From positions 15,314,001 through 15,378,000 of the forward strand of contig NC_092360.1 of the NCBI RefSeq assembly GCF_030848805.1: a stretch of DNA of 64,000 nucleotides, given 5' to 3'. The number at the start of each line of letters is the position of its first letter. The stretch's first letter is position 1. The notes under the pieces are model-generated. The model was not told the DNA's origin and ran no database searches. It saw only the letters and a program-made list of their open reading frames with translations. The position numbers were made by a program, and so were the translations under genes. This document shows positions 40,307 to 50,738 of the stretch, in pieces. Source of the stretch: Temnothorax longispinosus (taxonomy: Eukaryota; Arthropoda; Insecta; Hymenoptera; Formicidae).

Positions 40307-40444
40307 GTTATAACTATTAACTAATCATTTTTATCAATACAATTTTATTTAATTTATCAATTTAATTCTCTTTAAAATTATTATCTAATAATTTTTAAAT
40401 TTTATGTAACTATTTATTAAATCTTTATTAAAAAGTTAAATATA

Positions 40445-41336
40445 GGGGAGACCGGGGCTATTCGTGACACTGCTGAAATTTTGTCGCGGGCCTAACTTTA
40501 AAATGCTTGCTGCTAGAAACCTGTAATATCAATTACAGACATGTTTCTTAGTGTCCTCTAGGTACCAACGGAATGGCATTTGCGTGTCAACCATTTTTCT
40601 CTTTCAGTGACAGAAAGTTTGATTTCAAGTGCTCAAAGTAAATTTTTTCAAATCCCAAAAATTTGTTTTCTCGTCGAATAAAATAATAAGAGATCCGAAA
40701 CGGTAAGTTGTATTCAGTCACTTCACTAAGCATAATGCATGAGTAGATTTTATGGTATTCTTTCTTATCTATAAGTCACGGATCATGAATAAGGAAAAAT
40801 CACGCCGGGGCATTTCGTGACATGAGCAATCGGGGCAACCAAAAACGCCACAAATAAGCGTTCAAAAGAAAAACCAATTTGCAGGGGCCGCGGACGCCTT
40901 CAAGAAGTAGTTTCCCGTAATCGAATGTGAGCAATAAAGGCAATTAATGGAACAGGCCTTACATTTTTCCTCATAATTTTTTATACATATAATATGTAAA
41001 TTCTGACAAATAAAGGCTTTTTTAAAGTATAAAGTAGATAAAAATTGCAAAAACAAAAGAAATCTATATAGTTTGTTCAATCAGAGAAAGTGTTACGCAT
41101 TATCCCGTGGTTTGTCACGAATTACCCAGGCTTCGGGGCAATTCGTGACACATGACACAGCGATACATTTCTTGATATATTTCGAGACTCGTGAGAGAAA
41201 AACCTATATACATATATATTTTTTTAAACTAGAGAGATGGACGATTACATCGCACTAATAAAAATTTTTTAAACATTTATACGAAGCGAGACAAAAATTT
41301 GAAACAAAAATGTGTCACGAATAGCCCGGTCTCCCC
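40445..41336. mobile_element. TA-flanked non-autonomous DNA element, TIR GGGGAGACCGGGGCTATTCG
   Basis: The ends are near-perfect inverted repeats of about 26 bp flanked by TA (40443-40444 and 41337-41338). The TIR core CGGGGC-ATTCGTGACA recurs inside near 40805 and 41134 in the same orientation, and as TTTGTCACGAATTACCC near 41111 in the opposite one, which suggests reiterated transposase-binding sites. No coding potential is seen. The first nine bases match the element at 37056-37972, which suggests mobilisation by related transposases. Confidence 0.85.
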
Positions 41337-41338
41337 TA

Positions 41339-43291
41339 ATCTAATTATATTTATTAAATTTTAAATAAAATAATTTTAAATAAAGTTATTATGTTTTATA
41401 TGGTACGAATCCGGGTATTTTATTTTACATTTTTAATATTACATAACTTTTTACATTTATTTATATTATTGATTAAATTTACTTTTATATTTTTAATTTT
41501 ATTGATAAATTCTTATTTTTATTCACTGGCCTTTTGTATGACACAAATAATGAATTATTATATTATCACAAATTTAGCTATACATATATTTGCTTAGTAA
41601 TCTCATCACACTTATCATTTTAATTTAACAAAATGTTGTATGCCGTAAATTACATTTTATCAAAGTCGCTATTTTACATAGAAATTGATTATGATCAGAC
41701 ATTTTTACCAAATATAATATAGTATTTACTTACCTCTCGTTATCTTCAGAGAACGACATCGTCGACGTTCGTTAGCACAAACGATTTCGCTGACAATGAG
41801 GAAAAGGCAAGTTGACTCACGCATTAAAGCACCACACTGTCACACTGACATTACTACATGAACGAAATACTGTTCAAACATTTATAGTACTGACACAAGC
41901 TGATAAGGGGTTTTAACGCGTCTGATAGTAACCTTAGTATTACGTTTGCATGAAATTTCTTGTAACTCCACTAGAATTTATAAATGTCGATTTAATTGAA
42001 GGTCTCTAAGATTAAAAAAAACCGTCAAACAAGTCTAGTATTTTTATCAACTTATTTGTTTATTAATTTTTAATAAATACTAATCCATTTAATAATCCAA
42101 AAATTAAACATATTTAGCTAATAAAATAAAGCAAATAAAAATTAATTAAACAGCTTTTAATTTTAATTAATTCAATTTTAAGGTAACTGATTTTGGCAAA
42201 AAAAATAATTATAGTTATAAAATTGCAACATTTATTACTCGTTTTCCGAATAATACAAAACAAAACGTTGAAGATAATTGAAGGTAAATTTCGAAAAAAA
42301 TTAATTCTGTAAGTTGCATTTTTTTCAATTTTAATTAACTTTAAATTTTATTTTTTTAATATTATATCAAAAATCTCACTTAAATTTGACACTATTTAAA
42401 TATTTATCTTTTAAAGCATAATTCTGGAATAAATATCACTGTTTTGTGAAAAATATTAGGTGTCTCTTTTTATAAAGCGTAATATACATAGTTGCGTGCA
42501 CTCAATATCGAACGATCGAAGCGAATGAATTAAGCGTAAGAATAAGAAATTATGCATGCGTAGCAAACTAGGTGCACTTTAAAAAAAAAGAAAGTAAAAT
42601 GTAAAATGCGGCATTTAAATGGCCGACACTGCTTCTGCGACTGCTTCTAAAGTATTAATCGAGAAACAGACAAATACTTCCTTTTGAGGACCATGAATGT
42701 GAATTTATCAACCTTGTTGGAAATATTTATATCAGTTCACGTGTTTACGATCGCGAGCATGCATTATCGTCGACAGATAATCTACCGACTCCAAACAAAC
42801 CGTGATAACGATAATAAAATGTCAAACCTTAATCTAAATTAAATTCTGAATCATACAAGAAAGATGTAATATCCGTAATTTATTTATTACTAAATAAAAT
42901 AGAAAAATCTAAAAAATTATTTTAATTACAAATTACAAATTATTATTTTTTAAATTAAGAAAATTATTTTAATCAGATACGTTTTTATAATACACATTTT
43001 TAATGTAAAGATAATGTATATTGTTAAAAAAACAACAAGTTAAAAGTTATTTTAACCCTTTCACTGCTTTGGACGAGAATACTCGCGCGATGATAACAAA
43101 AGGACAATTAGACATTAACTGCTGTATTTGGATAATAGAGAATATACGGACACTTTTTCTCAGTATACGAACAGAGATAATCGGTCCTTTTAAGGGCCAC
43201 TACATATTTATAACGTTGGAAAATTCGGAAAGCCATGTTGGAAAAAACGGCTAAAAAAATAAAGTAAAAATAAGTAAAAAAAAAAAAAAAG
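41339..43291. other. AT-rich DNA, no supported gene
   Basis: Short ORFs here are rich in I, L, F and Y from AT-rich codons and have no domain. Slight GC enrichment occurs at 41740-41900. Nothing else is recognised. Confidence 0.4.
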
Positions 43292-43560
43292 TGTGCAAGT
43301 AGAAACTTGCACATTGCTTCCTCATAGTTTTTAAGTGTGCAAGTAGAAACTTGCACATTGCTTCTTTATAGTTTTTAAGTGTGAAAGTAGAAACCTTCGC
43401 TCACAAAGCTCCTCTATGAGTAAGCTTTTATTTTATTTAATGTATAATTATTAGTATTTATTTTTTTGGCTTCCTCATAGAGGAAGTTTTGTGAGCGAAG
43501 GTTTCTACTTTCACACTTAAAAACTATAAAGAAGCAATGTGCAAGTTTCTACTTGCATAC
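43292..43560. repeat. Inverted-repeat element with TGCAAGTAGAAACTTGCACA ends
   Basis: The left side has three successive related units (TGCAAGTAGAAACTTGCACA twice, then GTGAAAGTAGAAACC). The right arm (43471-43560) is their reverse complement, with one unit missing. The centre is AT-rich. Fragments of this family are found at 27416, 27745, 45635 and 52860. It is non-coding. Confidence 0.75.
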
Positions 43561-44175
43561 TTTTTTATTGTCCTAAAACATCATTTTTTGAATTCTCAAT
43601 TATTGAGGCTTAGTCCACTAAAAAAAATATAATGCAGGTTGTTGAACATAGCATATTTTTTGTTGATTTCTGTTCGTTATTTAAACTGATTATAATAGAT
43701 ACATTATCAATATTACATCAAAATTATGGACCTTTGATCGCGTATAAAGCTGGGTCTAATCAACCAAATCTTAAAAAATTATATATGAAATAGGGGTAGA
43801 AAAGACCGAAGTAAAAATTGTTTTTTGAGTTTTCGATGCCATTGGTTCTTTTTAAAAAAAAATTCAAAATTTTTTTTAAAAAGAATTTCTTTACCGATTA
43901 TCGCCAAATTCATACCAACCTTCCTTGAATGATACTCTATCGATTAAAAAAAAAAACATCCCGATATCTCAATATTTGAGGAAGTTAGAGCAACCACGGA
44001 CATTTCTAAAAAAATTAAAATTTTTTTTTTAAAAGAACCTCTTTACCGATCATCGCCAAATTCAATACCAACCTTCCTTGAATGATACTCTATCGATTAA
44101 AAAAAAAAACATAGCATATTTTTTGTTGATTTCTGTTCGTTATTTAAATTGATTATAATAGATACATTTTATTGT

Positions 44176-44331
44176 ATACTGCGTTTAACGCAGAATGCGT
44201 TTTTATAATAATTATTGCACCTAGCGCAGAATGCATTTTCATAATAATCACTGCGATCCGCGCAGAATGTATTTTGATAATACTATTACGCCCTGCGTAG
44301 AATGCATTTTTACAGTAATCACTGCGCTTGA
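44176..44331. repeat. Four tandem 36-bp units with GCGCAGAATGCATTTT
   Basis: GCAGAATG-type cores begin near 44190, 44226, 44262 and 44297, a period of 35-36 bp. The copies are diverged. The array sits just upstream of the short charged ORF. Confidence 0.75.
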
Positions 44332-44411
44332 TGATTTATACACTGACAGAATTTTCGCTAAGAATTTATTGTAATAAATTATGTTATTTTATAGAATATA
44401 AAGATATTCAA

Positions 44412-44528
44412 ATGGCGGAAGAAATAAAACAGAAAGAGGAAGAAAAACGAAAATTTAAAGATGACAGTGGAGACGAACCTGAAAAAGAAAAAGAAAGAAA
44501 ACCGAAAAAGAAAAAAGAAAATGCATGA
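44412..44528 (+). CDS. Short highly charged ORF (38 aa), possible exon or processed fragment
   Basis: The peptide starts MAEEIKQKEEEKRKFKDDSG and ends KKKKENA, so it is almost entirely lysine, glutamate and aspartate. This composition is typical of the tail of a nuclear or chaperone-type protein but is not diagnostic. An in-frame extension upstream to 44328 exists. TTTTATAG just before it resembles a splice acceptor, and AATAAA-like sequences follow within 100 bp. It could be a terminal exon, a processed-gene fragment or chance ORF in purine-rich DNA. It lies inside repeat-rich DNA, which weakens the case for a real gene. Confidence 0.2.
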   Translation: MAEEIKQKEEEKRKFKDDSGDEPEKEKERKPKKKKENA

Positions 44529-45953
44529 AAACATGTTATACTAAAATTTTTCTAACAAAATATTTAAATAAATTGTTAAATTTTTTTTTATAAACATTTT
44601 TGGAGAATAAAACATGTCTTTAATAAATTATTTAAAATAGTGTAAATGTTTATTGGAAGAAACATATTTATAATTATTTAAGATTTAATAACGATATTGC
44701 TATCGTAGAGGAAAGACGGAGGGAAAGATAGAGGGATATAGAAGAATTTGTTTACAGAGTAAGTGAATATTAATTATAATTAAACGAAATTACAGAATGG
44801 CTTTTAACTCTATCGATTAAAAAAAAACAGGCCGATATCTCAATATTTGCGGAAGTTAGAGCAACCACGGACATTTTTAAAAAAATTCAAAATTTTTTTA
44901 TATTTAATATTCACTTACTTTTGTGAATTTTTTTCAAAAATCCACAATACACGATACGTTTTATCCATGATACGTTTTCATAATATTTTATCATATCCGT
45001 GGTTGCTCTAACTTCCGCAAATATTGAGATATCGGGCTGTTTTTTTTTTTTAATCGATAGAGTCTCGTTCAAGGAAGGTTGGTATTGAATTTGGCGACGA
45101 TCGGTAAAGGGGTTCTTTTTTAAAAAAATTTTAAATTTTTTTAGAAATGTCATTCTATTTCATATATAATTCTTTTAAATTCGGTTGATTAGACTTAGCT
45201 TTATATGCGATCAAAATTATGGACCTTTGATCGCGTATAAAGTTGGGTCTAATCAACCAAATCTTAAAAAATTTTTTTAAAAAAGAACCCCTTTACCGAT
45301 CATCGCCAAATTCAATACCAACCTTCCTTGAACGATACTCTATCGATTAAAAAAAAAAAAAACAGCCCGATATCTTAATATTTGCGGAAGTTAGAGCAAC
45401 CACAACATCAAATGTGCACATACACACACACACACATACACACATACGGACATTTTTTTTAGGCGATATTTCGACGTTTTACAACAATCTGAACATATTG
45501 GCAGAAAAAACTCAAAAACCAATCTCTTCGTTGGTTTCTTCTACCCCTATTTCATATATATATTTTTTAAATTTGGTTGACTAGATCCAACTTTATACAC
45601 AATCAAAGGTTCATATACGAAAATCACGAAAACAAAGCTTCCTCTATGAGGAAGCAATAGGTAGAATCATAGACCTAGGATAAGATAGACGGAGCGTAAA
45701 CTGCTACTATGGACAAGGGGGGTAAGGATAGCGCGGGAGGGGAAATAGACCCAAGTCTCGGCAAAGTTCGGTTAGACTCGGGGACGTTCGGACCACGTTA
45801 CGCGCGCGTGAATTGAAGTTGTCGCATATGACGATCACAAACGTCAAATTCTGCAAATAAAAAATAAATATGCAAATTCTGCATAAGTATTTACCGTAAT
45901 TACAAAAATGCGATGCGCGTCACATCTTCGACGCCTCGGACGCGCTTTCCTCC

Positions 45954-46340
45954 GTGGAAATAAAGTCGCGATTTCGAGCCCGCATTCAAATTAAGTACTC
46001 GCAGGATATTTCCGTGGGCGTTCGCGAGGCATCTCAGGATTTTCTAGTCGCTCGAGGAGCTCCCGGGGGTACCCGAGATTCTTCCGGAGGGCACGCTCGC
46101 GCGATGTCTCGACACCAACGGTGCCAGCAACAGCAACAGCAGCAGCAGCAAACTTTCTTTCCTTCGGTACCTTTCCAGATGGTCCAGAGCACCTCCCTCG
46201 TCGTTCAGCGCAACGTTAAGCCACTCGAATCCCTCGAACCTATTCCTCGAGGGGAAAAAAGGCACGCGGAAGATGGGCAAGGTGATTCCCTATATGGCGG
46301 TCAATCCCGCCGTAGGAGCAACGCTTGCGGAAGAATGTAA
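45954..46340 (+). pseudogene. GC-rich ORF with CAG/polyglutamine run inside the 8-bp-TSD element (captured host fragment?)
   Basis: An open frame of 128 codons contains nine consecutive glutamines (CAG/CAA run near 46125-46150) between serine/glycine/arginine-rich and more hydrophilic stretches (around VPFQMVQSTSLVVQ). The starting codon is uncertain, because the reading frame opens at a non-ATG-like position in the GC-rich tract. No transposase motif or other domain is visible. The base composition and CAG run look like a piece of host gene picked up between TIRs. Antisense ORFs (poly-leucine) are shadows of the same repeat. Confidence 0.35.
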
Positions 46341-46500
46341 ACAATCTCGGAGATCCCCGTCCGGCGATATTCCCTCGCGGATTCTCACCGCGCGCCGCGC
46401 ATCCTCCGCAACTCGACGACGCCGCGACCGACGAGCGACGAAATCTGTACACTAAATACCAATTAAGCACTTCATTTCCATGATACGCTTCTGTATTCTA

Positions 46501-46622
46501 GGGCTGCGTTCGGGGAGCGCGCTATTAACGCTATTGCATCGTTCTATCTTTATCGCTCATCAGATGTACAACAAGGATAGAATAACCAAATAGCGCTGAT
46601 AGCGCGCTCCCCGAACAAAGCC
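46501..46622. mobile_element. 122-bp MITE, TIR GGGCTGCGTTCGGGGAGCGC, TA flanks
   Basis: The left end GGGCTGCGTTCGGGGAGCGC and the right end (complement GGCTTTGTTCGGGGAGCGCG) are inverted repeats of about 34 bp. TA flanks both sides (46499-46500, 46623-46624). It is nested inside the element 45668-46891 and so inserted after it or was carried with it. Confidence 0.75.
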
Positions 46623-46899
46623 TAGGTTATGGTATCCACCGTCCGGAGAAATGTGTCAATTTGACACTGTCAAATGTGTAATCGAACAAACAGCGCATGC
46701 CAGCGCATCCCCTCCACATGCTGCCAACGCACACCAAAGCGCGAAGGCACATCCGTGTGCTGTCGAGTCGGTCGAGCGTTCGAATGTTTCCGAGTCTAAC
46801 CGAACTTTGCCGAAATTTGGGTCTATTTCCCCTCCCGCGCTATCACCTACCCCGCAGGCTTACGCTCCGTCTATCTTATTCTAGGTCTATGGGTAGAAT

Positions 46900-47983
46900 A
46901 CATATTTTTCGGGCTCCCCCGATTTGATTATCACTGTCGGAGTCACAACAAAGGTTTTTACCCAGGAAGCCGTAAAAAAATATCAAAATTCGGAAAAGGC
47001 CTTATTGTAAAGAATTACCATGATTAAAAACTCTTTAAATATTTCTTCTCTCATAAGAAGCCGTAAAATTAAATAATCAACCTTGACATAAGTTTAGTTT
47101 TTAGCTATCTGCAAAATCCTTAAATTTGACTAACATTATTAAAAAATATTTTATAGATCCATTAATAGCAATGTAAGTCGCAACTTTGACGCAATAAACT
47201 CTACGTTATAATAATCAATATCTTTTTAACAATAAGCGACACAACAAATTATTCCTTTTAAGGGAAAGTCCTAACAACATACTTAATTTTGATTGCGATG
47301 ACTGCTCTGTGAACTGATTAGTAGACAATTATGGTAGTCATTTGTGTCAAATATGAAGTTATTCGAATAACGTTCTCAAGTTATCGTTACAGTTTAAAAA
47401 AATTTTATTCTAAAAAATGGACACAATAATGTTAATACTTATTACTATAAAATATAATTTTTTTATGCCAAGATACTGTGCATATTAAACATACTTAATA
47501 AATATATATAACAAAAAATTCGTACTTCTATTAATTTATAACTTTTCACAATTTGACCCAAATTTTTTTTAATTTTTATTTCTGTCAGAGTCCTGTAACT
47601 CTTTAATAGTGTGAAACATTGCATTGGTTGCATCGCATTGGTTCTATATGAATGTTAATTAAAATAAACAATTACTGACGTTTTGAATAATCGCTCAATC
47701 TTCCGTGAGCCATTTATACAATAATATAATTAAAAAGTAAATTATATATGGTAAACTAAACTTTCAATAAAAATATTTTTTTAATTTTCATATTGTAGTA
47801 GCTCATATTTAAAAATAAGCATGGCTACCAAATGTTAAAAATTTTTGAAATGGCAGCACTGATATACTTTACACGCAGTGAACTATATACTAAACTAGAA
47901 TCTGAACTCGACTCACTCTACTGAGAAGAAAACGGGACAAGCGGGAGGGAGAATTGCGGCCAACCCCTCCTTTTTTGTTGGAC
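46900..47983. other. AT-rich DNA, no supported gene
   Basis: Nothing recognisable. The stretch is AT-rich with short tracts of T and A. Confidence 0.4.
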
Positions 47984-48830
47984 TGCGTTCAGAAATTCAA
48001 CTTATAGCATTAGGGGCTAAGCAAAATGAAAGGAATAGAGAACAGGGAATAAAGAACAGTTTAATATTAGCATATGCATTGTGCATATGGCATGCAGAAT
48101 ATAGAATAAAATTTTATCACTGTTTCTTATAGTGCTATTCCTCTGTTCGTCTATTATGTGTTAACAAATCACATATGTTGATGATTTTTATATATTAATT
48201 ATTGAACTATTCCCTATTCCCTGTTTCTTGTTCCCTATTCCTTTCATTATGCGCAGCCACTTAGAGTCACAGTATAAGTATACACAGTAAAGAGATTGAA
48301 CTTTTTTAGTAACAAAGGACCCCGCACAAAAACCTATGGAAATGGGTTCTCGGCGAATTTGTCTGAAACTTTGGGAAAATGTTGTTCATGTCATTCTGAT
48401 CAAAAGTTCTCGTGGCAACAACTCTCTTTAAAGCAGTATTTTAGCTCCAGGAGACCTCAAAGATGGATATTTTATCACGCGATCACAAATGATTTTACCC
48501 ATTCAGCTTTCAGAATAATGATTGTGTGTGTATTGCATAACCCATAAAACCTGAGGACAAAATTCTGTTTTAAAGAGAGTTGTTGTCATGAGAACTTTTG
48601 ATCAAGATGACATGAACAACATTTTCCCAAAGTTTTAGACAAATTCGCCGAGAACCTATTTCCATAGGTTTTTGTGCGGGGTCCTTTTATCCAGCTACCA
48701 GGAATATGGCGGCTGGATTAGGCGTCGATTCGATGGGTCATTTCTCGCTGAAAAGCTACAGTTTACGTCACATATACTATAGTATTAGAGTTACCTAGGT
48801 AATTATCCCTAGGCGTAATTTCTGAACGCA
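47984..48830. mobile_element. Composite of nested foldback elements, outer ends TGCGTTCAGAAATT
   Basis: TGCGTTCAGAAATT at 47984-47997 is mirrored at 48817-48830. Inside are two further inverted-repeat elements. One at about 48014-48257 has GGGCTAAGCAAAATGAAAGG-type arms. The other at 48314-48687 has arms of more than 100 bp starting AAAGGACCCCGCACAAAAAC and a 140-bp centre. None encodes a transposase; the 83-codon ORF at 48296-48547 is only the left arm of the last one. Confidence 0.65.
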
Positions 48831-49132
48831 CCCCTAGGTGTGCCTAAGCGTAATTCGTGAACGCTCCTCTGCTGTACTTCACGACAACAACTGAATACCA
48901 TTGACCAATCAAAAGTCTGCTAAACAGAGAAAGAACGGTCGCAAAGGACTCTAGTCGCAAAGCAATCCGTCTTTTTTTTCTCGAGGACCGGATGCTAGCA
49001 AGGGAGTTCACGTTCCAGTATAGTATATATTATAGTTCTATGGTTTAGTTTACACCGTAAAAGCGTTTTGCAAACGCTTATTGTTGTGGCGATCACTGTA
49101 TCATATTTAGTATCAGACAATTTGTATAACAG
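48831..49132 (+). promoter_or_regulatory. Upstream region of BED-finger gene copy 1
   Basis: The stretch includes GACCAATCAAAAG near 48902 (a CCAAT-type box) and TAGTATATATTATAG near 49020 (TATA-like). A promoter here is plausible from these motifs and the position just ahead of the first coding exon, but the transcription start is unknown. A further 5' exon is possible, because the coding exon looks preceded by a splice acceptor (GTATAACAG at 49132). Confidence 0.25.
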
Positions 49133-49468
49133 GATAATTATAATGATACCAAAAAGAAGACATAGTAAGTTGTGGAATTATTTCGAGGAATTGAAATCTA
49201 AGCTGGTAAAGTGCACGACCTGTAAAAAAGAAATTAAGATACCGCATCCAACAAGCCGCACAACAATATTGAGAGCACATTTAAAGAAACATGGAATATT
49301 TCTCGATAATGACACACTACCTGCCGACTTGAGGCAATATTACTCAGAGTTACCGAGACATAAGGCAAAATGTAATGATTGTGATAAAACAATGTCTATG
49401 TTAACAAATGTTGGAAATTTACGAGTACATTTAAGAAGACATTGCACAAAAGTCGAGAGTCGAGATGA
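49133..49468 (+). CDS. BED-type double zinc-finger exon, gene copy 1
   Basis: This is the main exon of a gene continuing to 50652. Translation can start at ATG 49143 (MIPKRRHSKLW). Two BED-like fingers follow. The first is W-x-Y-F with C-x2-C then H-x3-H (residues about 9-50). The second is C-x2-C then H-x3-H (about 78-105). Basic residues surround both, so DNA binding is expected; BED fingers occur in hAT-type transposases and host genes derived from them. The exon ends GATGA before GTAAGT (49469), phase 2. Joined to the repeat exons it gives a protein of about 242 aa with a Ser/Thr/Gln-rich tail. No transposase catalytic domain is present. An alternative is a shorter product ending at the TAA just inside the intron. 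Confidence 0.7.
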
Positions 49469-49758
49469 GTAAGTACACATTCAAAAAATTATTAAAATAC
49501 TAGACTATAAAATAAATGCAATAGAACGATCAACAGCTAAAGAAAAGCGCGAGTACAAGTTTTTATCGGGGCATAATATTTTGATCATAAAAGGGCCTCT
49601 TAAATCATAATAATAATAATAATAATTTTATTCTATATAAATATTGAATAAGCCATTTACAGTCTGAGCTTGGGACTTAGTAACTTAATAATATTTTTTG
49701 CACACTACACATATTTTTTCTTCAACTCAAACTCAACTATTTTTTCTTTAACCTTAAT

Positions 49759-49837
49759 AACGTTAAAGTCAAGATACATCTAGTTTGCCCGTTCAATTAT
49801 TTAAAGAAACAACAGAAAAAACAGGCGCACTTAATGA
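49759..49837 (+). pseudogene. Decayed repeat exon (type B) in copy 1
   Basis: It matches the 3' part of the type B exons of copy 2 (CAAGATACATCTAGTTTGCC, then AAAGAAAC and GGCGCACTTAATGA before GTAATT). It lacks the 5' half and any AG acceptor at the right place. The codon that is CAA in functional copies reads TAA. The donor is intact. It sits in the intron between the finger exon and the first working repeat exon. Confidence 0.7.
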
Positions 49838-49976
49838 GTAATTATTTGTTTTTCTTATATCATACAATACAATGATATCTTGATATTTATTTTTTTACTC
49901 TTTTACAAGAGAGTAAAATTTACGACGTTAGTATTTTACATAATTCTGTTTCTAATTGCACCGTTTTCCAATGCAG

Positions 49977-50102
49977 ACCCAGCACTTCAAGTTCAACGAG
50001 TTACGATATAGATCCCAATGCAGAACATCGAAATCAGGAAACAGTTGATTTGACTCTTCAATCATGTAAGCAATTGAAAAAAGAAACAAGGGCACGTGTT
50101 AG
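49977..50102 (+). CDS. Repeat exon A1 of BED-finger gene copy 1
   Basis: 126 nt between ATGCAG and GTAATT, phase 2 at both ends. It encodes PSTSSSTSYDIDPNAEHRNQ, then ETVDLTLQSCKQLKKETRAR. The first half is Ser/Thr-rich. The second half is the type A half (QETVDL..Q.C.Q..KETRA) shared with 50245, 62529 and 63594. No domain is known. The flanking introns are also similar between units, so exon and intron duplicated together. Confidence 0.65.
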
Positions 50103-50244
50103 GTAATTATTTGTTTTGTTTATATTATACAATATAATGATATATCTTACTCTTGAAATACTTACTCTTCTGCAAAAAGAATAATTTATAATATTAATAT
50201 TTTAAATAATTTTATTTCTAATTGCACCGTGTATTTCAATGCAG

Positions 50245-50370
50245 ATCAAGCACTTCAATTTTAACGGGTTATAATACGAATTCTACCGCAGAATGTTACA
50301 GTCAGGAAACAGTTGATTTAGATCCTCAAACATGTAAACAATCGAGAAAAGAAACAAGGGCATGTGATGG
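50245..50370 (+). CDS. Repeat exon A2 of BED-finger gene copy 1
   Basis: 126 nt, bounded by AATGCAG and GTAATT, phase 2-2. The product is SSTSILTGYNTNSTAECYSQ, then ETVDLDPQTCKQSRKETRAC. It is nearly identical to exon A6 of copy 2 (63594-63719), which places the two genes' ends as equivalent. It encodes two cysteines (after AE and QT) that recur in all type A units. Confidence 0.65.
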
Positions 50371-50501
50371 GTAATTGTTTTGCTTGTATCACACAATATA
50401 ATGATATCTCATTATTGAAAAATTTACTTTTCTGCAAAGAATAATTTATAAGGTTAATATTTTATATAATTCCATTTCTAATTCAACACATTTCGATGCA
50501 G

Positions 50502-50652
50502 AACAAGCTTTTCGAGTTCGACGTGTTATGATACAAATCATTCTGCAGAACAATACCTTTACTTCCTTATTGTCAGCGTTTTTTATTTGCAAATTAATAT
50601 ATCAAAGGTTTTACATTTTCATGGTTTCCATGTAATTGTAAAAAAGGAGTGA
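50502..50652 (+). CDS. Terminal exon of BED-finger gene copy 1
   Basis: It follows TTTCGATGCAG and starts like the other units (TSFSSSTCYDTNHSAEQ). It then leaves the repeat consensus and runs as a hydrophobic tail (about YLYFLIVSVFYLQINISKVL) to a TGA at 50650-50652. Copy 2 has the same exon start and 3' sequence but stops earlier at TAA, because it carries extra bases just after GCAGAACG. The hydrophobic tail may therefore be former 3' UTR read through in copy 1. Confidence 0.55.
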
Positions 50653-50684
50653 TATCCGTACAAAACATACTTAAAAAAAAAGTT

Positions 50685-50690
50685 AATAAA
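50685..50690 (+). terminator. Poly(A) signal AATAAA for copy 1
   Basis: AATAAA lies 33 bp after the stop codon of copy 1, and a downstream mobile element begins about 50 bp later. This supports 50.7 kb as the 3' end of the transcript. Confidence 0.5.
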
Positions 50691-50738
50691 GTGCGCCAGG
50701 TATACACACTCCATACACAATCTTTATTGAAAAAAATA

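Larger units (their letters stand above)
43760..45660. repeat. Mosaic of dispersed AT-rich repeats in both orientations
   Basis: Blocks of CGCCAAATTCAATACCAACC (followed by TTCCTTGAATGATACTCTATCG) and of CAATATTTGCGGAAGTTAGA recur here in direct and inverted orientation, for example 44811-44890 against 44990-45065. There is a palindromic TTGGTTGATTAGACCCAAC block at 45172-45265. The same units occur in the arrays at 52-54 kb and in the element at 58.8-60.4 kb. No protein was found apart from the short ORF noted separately. Confidence 0.6.
45668..46891. mobile_element. TIR transposon with 8-bp target duplication and GC-rich cargo
   Basis: The element starts CATAGACCTAGGATAAGATA and ends with the near-perfect complement. 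Its long arms (about 120 bp) also share GATAGCGCGGGAGGGGAAAT and CAAAGTTCGGTTAGACTCGG. GGTAGAAT directly flanks both ends (45660-45667 and 46892-46899), an 8-bp target duplication as in hAT or P-type elements. The interior has no transposase. It has a GC-rich, gene-like segment (about 45780-46450) unlike the surrounding AT-rich DNA, and a small TA-flanked MITE (46501-46622). Confidence 0.85.

Noticed and set aside
46044..46280. Minus-strand ORF with polyleucine
   Set aside because: Antisense of the CAG/CAA run in the GC-rich cargo.
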